From NCBI RefSeq assembly GCF_024763615.1, contig NC_077223.1, positions 72,044,627 to 72,108,626 on the forward strand: a stretch of 64,000 nucleotides of DNA, read 5' to 3'. This DNA comes from Phlebotomus papatasi. Its lineage: Eukaryota > Arthropoda > Insecta > Diptera > Psychodidae. The notes beneath the pieces were generated by a model. The model was not told the origin of the DNA. It was given only the letters and a program-made list of their open reading frames with translations, and ran no database searches. This document shows positions 59,358-64,000 of this stretch, piece after piece (within the stretch, counting starts at the first letter, position 1; each line of letters begins with the position of its first letter). The position numbers were made by a program, and so were the translations under genes.

Positions 59358-62300
59358 TTGCCAACCCATTCACGGCGGGCGGCAGGGGTTTCCAACCCTT
59401 TCACGGCGGGCGGCAGGGGTTGCCAACCCATTCACGGCGGGCGGCAGGGGTTGTCAACCCATTCACGGCGGGCGGCAGGGGTTGCCAACCCTTCCACGGC
59501 GGGCGGCAGGGGTTGCCAACCCTTCCACGGCGGGCGGCAGGGGTTTGCAACCCTTTCACGGCGGGCGGCAGGGCTTGTCAACCCATCACGGCGGGCGGCA
59601 GGGGTTTCCAACCCTTCCACGGCGGGCGGCAGGGGTTTGCAACCCATTCACGCCGGGCGGCAGGGGTTGTCAACCCATTCACGGCGGGCGGCAGGGGTTG
59701 CCAACCCTTCCACGGCGGGCGGCAGGGGTTGCCAACCCTTCCACGGCGGGCGGCAGGGGTTGTCAACCCTTTCACGGCGGGCGGCAGGGGTTGCCAACCC
59801 ATTCACGGCGGGCGGCAGGGGTTGCCAACCCATTCGCGGCGGGCGGCAGGGGTTTCGAACCCTTCCACGGCGGGCGGCAGGGGTTGCCAACCCTTTCACG
59901 GCGGGCGGCAGGGGTTTGCAACCCTTTCACGGCGGGCGGTAGGGATTGTCAACCCATTCACGGCGGGCGGCAGGGGTTGTCAACCCATTCACGGCGAGCG
60001 GCAGGGGTTGCCAACCCTTCCACTGCGGGCGGCAGGGGTTGGCAACTCTTCCACGGCGGGCGGCAGGGGTTGCCAACCCATTCACGGCGGGCGGCAGGAG
60101 TTGTCAACCCATTCACGGCGGGCGGCAGGGGTTGCCAACCCATTCACGGCGGGCGGCAGAGGTTTCCAACCCTTCCACGGCGGGCGGCAGGGGTTGCCAA
60201 CCCTTTCACGGCGGGCGGCAGGGGTTTGCAACCCTTTCACGGCGGGCGGCAGGGCTTGTCAACCCATTCACGGCGGGCGGCAGGGGTTGTCAACACATTC
60301 ACGGCGGGCGGCAGGGGTTGCCAACCCTTCCACGGTGGGCGGCAGGGGTTGGCAACCCTTTCGCGGCGGGCGGCAGGGTTTGTCAACTCTTTCACGGCGG
60401 GCGGCAGGGGTTGTCAACCCTTCCACGGCGGGCGGCAGGGGTTTGCAACCCTTTCACGGCGGGCGGCAGGGGTTTGCAACCCTTTCACGGCGGGCGGCAG
60501 GGGCTGCCAACCCTTCCACGGCGGGCGGCAGGGGTTGCCAAACCTTCCACGGCGGGCGGCAGGGGTTGTCAACCCTTTCACGGCGGGCGGCAGGGGTTTG
60601 CAACCCTTTCACGGCGGGCGGCAGGGGCTGCCAACCCTTCCACGGCGGGCGGCAGGGGTTGCCAAACCTTCCACGGCGGGCGGCAGGGGTTGTCAACCCT
60701 TTCACGGCGGGCGGCAGGGGTTGTCAACCCTTTCACGGCGGGCGGCAGGGGTTGCCAACACATTCACGGCGGGCGGCAGGGGTTGCCAACCCATTCACGG
60801 CGGGCGGCAGGGGTTGTCAACCCATTCACGGCGGGCGGCAGGGGTTGCCAACCCTTCCACGGCGGGCGGCAGGGGTTGCCAACCCTTCCACGGCGGGCGG
60901 CAGGGGTTGTCAACCCTTTCACGGCGGGCGGCAGGGGTTGTCAACCCATTCACGGCGGGCGGCAGGGGTCTGCAACCCTTTCACGGCGGGCTGCAGGGGT
61001 TGCCAACCCTTCCACGGCGGGCGGCAGGGGTTGGCAACCCTTCCACGGCGGGCGGCAGGGGTTTGCAGCCCTTTAACGGCGGGCGGCAGGGGTTGTCAAA
61101 CCTTTCACGGCGGGCGGCAGGGGTTGTCAACCCATTCACGGCGGGCGGCAGGGGTTGTCGACCCTTCCACGGCGGGCGGCAGGGGTTGTCGACCCTTCCA
61201 CGGCGGGCGGCAGGGGTTGCCAACCCTTCCACGGCGGGCGGCAGGGGTTTGCAACCCTTTCACGGCGGGCGGCAGGGGTTGTCAACCCTTTCACGGCGGG
61301 CGGCAGGGGTTGCCAACCCATTCACGGCGGGCGGCAGGGGTTGTCGACCCTTCCACGGCGGGCGGCAGGGGTTGCCAACCCTTCCACGGCGGGCGGCAGG
61401 GGTTGCCAACCCTTCCACGGCGGGCGGCAGGGGTTGTCAACTCTTCCACGGCAGACGGCAGGGGTTGCCAACCCATTCACGGCGGGCGGCAGGGGCTTCT
61501 AACCTTTCCACGGCGGGCGGCAGGGGTTGCCAACCCTTCCACGGCGGGCGGCAGAGGTTGGCAACCCTTCCACGGCGGGCGGCAGAGGTTGCCAACCCTT
61601 CCACGGCGGGCGGCAGGGGTTGCCAACCCTTCCACGGCGGGCGGCAGGGGTTGCCAACCCTTTCACGGCGGGCGGCAGGGGTTTCCAACCCTTTCACGGC
61701 GGGCGGCAGGGGTTTGCAACCCTTTCACGGCGGGCGGCAGGGGCTGCCAACCCTTCCACGGCGGGCGGCAGGGGTTGCCAAACCTTCCACGGCGGGCGGC
61801 AGGGGTTGTCAACCCTTTCACGGCGGGCGGCAGGGGTTGCCAACACATTCACGGCGGGCGGCAGGGGTTGCCAACCCATTCACGGCGGGCGGCAGGGGTT
61901 GTCAACCCATTCACGGCGGGCGGCAGGGGTTGCCAACCCATTCACGGCGGGCGGCAGGGGTTGTCAACCCATTCACGGCGGGCGGCAGGGGTTGCCAACC
62001 CTTCCACGGCGGGCGGCAGGGGTTGGCAACCCTTCCACGGCGGGCGGCAGGGGTTTGCAGCCCTTTAACGGCGGGCGGCAGGGGTTGTCAAACCTTTCAC
62101 GGCGGGCGGCAGGGGTTGTCAACCCATTCACGGCGGGCGGCAGGGGTTGTCGACCCTTCCACGGCGGGCGGCAGGGGTTGTCGACCCTTCCACGGCGGGC
62201 GGCAGGGGTTGCCAACCCTTCCACGGCGGGCGGCAGGGGTTTGCAACCCTTTCACGGCGGGCGGCAGGGGTTGTCAACCCTTTCACGGCGGGCGGCAGGG

Positions 62301-64000
62301 GTTGCCAACCCATTCACGGCGGGCGGCAGGGGTTGTCGACCCTTCCACGGCGGGCGGCAGGGGTTGCCAACCCTTCCACGGCGGGCGGCAGGGGTTGCCA
62401 ACCCTTCCACGGCGGGCGGCAGGGGTTGTCAACTCTTCCACGGCAGACGGCAGGGGTTGCCAACCCATTCACGGCGGGCGGCAGGGGCTTCTAACCTTTC
62501 CACGGCGGGCGGCAGGGGTTGCCAACCCTTCCACGGCGGGCGGCAGGGGTTGCCAACCCATTCACGGCGGGCGGCAGGGGTTGCCAACCCTTCCACGGCG
62601 GGCGGCAGGGGTTGCCAACCCTTCCACGGCGGGCGGCAGGGGTTGTCAACCCTTTCACGGCGGGCGGCAGGGGTTGCCAACCCATTCACGGCGGGCGGCA
62701 GGGGTTGCCAACCCATTCGCGGCGGGCGGCAGGGGTTTCGAACCCTTCCACGGCGGGCGGCAGGGGTTGCCAACCCTTTCACGGCGGGCGGCAGGGGTTT
62801 GCAACCCTTTCACGGCGGGCGGTAGGGATTGTCAACCCATTCACGGCGGGCGGCAGGGGTTGTCAACCCATTCACGGCGAGCGGCAGGGGTTGCCAACCC
62901 TTCCACTGCGGGCGGCAGGGGTTGGCAACTCTTCCACGGCGGGCGGCAGGGGTTGCCAACCCATTCACGGCGGGCGGCAGGAGTTGTCAACCCATTCACG
63001 GCGGGCGGCAGGGGTTGCCAACCCATTCACGGCGGGCGGCAGAGGTTTCCAACCCTTCCACGGCGGGCGGCAGGGGTTGCCAACCCTTTCACGGCGGGCG
63101 GCAGGGGTTTGCAACCCTTTCACGGCGGGCGGCAGGGCTTGTCAACCCATTCACGGCGGGCGGCAGGGGTTGTCAACACATTCACGGCGGGCGGCAGGGG
63201 TTGCCAACCCTTCCACGGTGGGCGGCAGGGGTTGGCAACCCTTTCGCGGCGGGCGGCAGGGTTTGTCAACTCTTTCACGGCGGGCGGCAGGGGTTGTCAA
63301 CCCTTCCACGGCGGGCGGCAGGGGTTTGCAACCCTTTCACGGCGGGCGGCAGGGGTTTGCAACCCTTTCACGGCGGGCGGCAGGGGCTGCCAACCCTTCC
63401 ACGGCGGGCGGCAGGGGTTGCCAAACCTTCCACGGCGGGCGGCAGGGGTTGTCAACCCTTTCACGGCGGGCGGCAGGGGTTTGCAACCCTTTCACGGCGG
63501 GCGGCAGGGGCTGCCAACCCTTCCACGGCGGGCGGCAGGGGTTGCCAAACCTTCCACGGCGGGCGGCAGGGGTTGTCAACCCTTTCACGGCGGGCGGCAG
63601 GGGTTGTCAACCCTTTCACGGCGGGCGGCAGGGGTTGCCAACACATTCACGGCGGGCGGCAGGGGTTGCCAACCCATTCACGGCGGGCGGCAGGGGTTGT
63701 CAACCCATTCACGGCGGGCGGCAGGGGTTGCCAACCCTTCCACGGCGGGCGGCAGGGGTTGCCAACCCTTCCACGGCGGGCGGCAGGGGTTGTCAACCCT
63801 TTCACGGCGGGCGGCAGGGGTTGTCAACCCATTCACGGCGGGCGGCAGGGGTCTGCAACCCTTTCACGGCGGGCTGCAGGGGTTGCCAACCCTTCCACGG
63901 CGGGCGGCAGGGGTTGGCAACCCTTCCACGGCGGGCGGCAGGGGTTTGCAGCCCTTTAACGGCGGGCGGCAGGGGTTGTCAAACCTTTCACGGCGGGCGG
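59358..64000. repeat. 31-bp GC-rich minisatellite, about 150 units
   Basis: Each unit has three parts: TTGCCAACCC (variants TTGTC, TTTGC, TTTCC, TTGGC), then ATTCAC, TTTCAC or TTCCAC, then a nearly constant GGCGGGCGGCAGGGG. The consensus is about 71% G+C in a strongly AT-rich neighbourhood. One unit near 59574 is 30 bp. The array starts sharply at about 59358 and runs past the window end. The plus strand of the unit has no stop codon in any frame and 31 is not divisible by 3, so all three frames stay open for long distances. Those frames, up to 882 codons, are not genes. The GGCGGGCGGCAGGGG part has G-quadruplex potential. Confidence 0.97.
59671..61117. repeat. Higher-order duplication within the minisatellite, first copy
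   Basis: This stretch matches 62554-64000 at an offset of 2883 bp (93 units), including rare variants such as ATTCGCGG at 59832/62715. It is identical wherever I compared; the window ends before the second copy does. A second overlapping duplication, about 60993-61553 against 61985-62545, has offset 992 bp (32 units). Confidence 0.85.

Noticed and set aside
59310..63959. Very long plus-strand reading frames (up to 882 codons) and many minus-strand frames
   Set aside because: They are all translations of the 31-bp minisatellite in several frames at once; no promoter, splice or unique sequence supports a gene.
59358..64000. CRISPR-like regular spacing
   Set aside because: The 31-bp units are contiguous with no unique spacers and lie in a eukaryotic context.

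Overview
This window looks like a gene-poor, AT-rich stretch of an insect nuclear genome, probably a dipteran. The evidence is a spliced cuticle-type secretory gene with GT-AG introns, a TATA box and an arthropod-style initiator, plus decayed Tc1, pogo, piggyBac, hAT and non-LTR element pieces. A nematoceran fly such as a sand fly is my guess; nothing here proves the genus. There are no bacterial-style operons, rRNA genes or intact tRNA genes.

Only one protein-coding gene can be supported. It lies on the minus strand at 26474-28145 and has four exons encoding a 344-residue secreted protein. The protein has a split signal peptide, a long run of Val-Pro-Val/Lys-Pro-Tyr repeats and His-rich segments at both ends. 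Its core promoter (28194-28227) and a candidate poly(A) signal (26062-26067) are visible.

Most of the rest is mobile-element sequence in a background of unique DNA. From left to right it includes: a TAA-flanked MITE (847-1254); a 2.1-kb dispersed repeat (2139-4244) with a second copy at 41976-44895 that carries a piggyBac-type insertion; a foldback element with a 9-bp target duplication (5330-5627); several families that insert at TTAA; many families that insert at TA; a 534-bp palindrome (10602-11135); a non-LTR retrotransposon tail (21927-22175); a Tigger/pogo-like element with an HTH remnant (37379-39561) that holds another element with a tRNA-like core; and a Tc1 transposase remnant (44920-45315).

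From 48374 to 55402 there is a nest of elements about five levels deep. It includes a hAT element with a perfect 8-bp target duplication, a foldback array of 44/88-bp repeats and a truncated piggyBac copy.

The last 4.6 kb (59358 to the window end) is a GC-rich 31-bp minisatellite of about 150 units that runs off the window. It contains segmental duplications at exact multiples of 31 bp (2883 = 93 units, 992 = 32 units). All long reading frames there come from the repeat and are not genes. Between the elements, several unique blocks are visibly less AT-rich than their surroundings (about 6270-7050, 9030-10140, 13570-14290, 15050-16350, 18990-19960, 33540-34100, 39780-41050). They show no supportable exons and are possible regulatory DNA.
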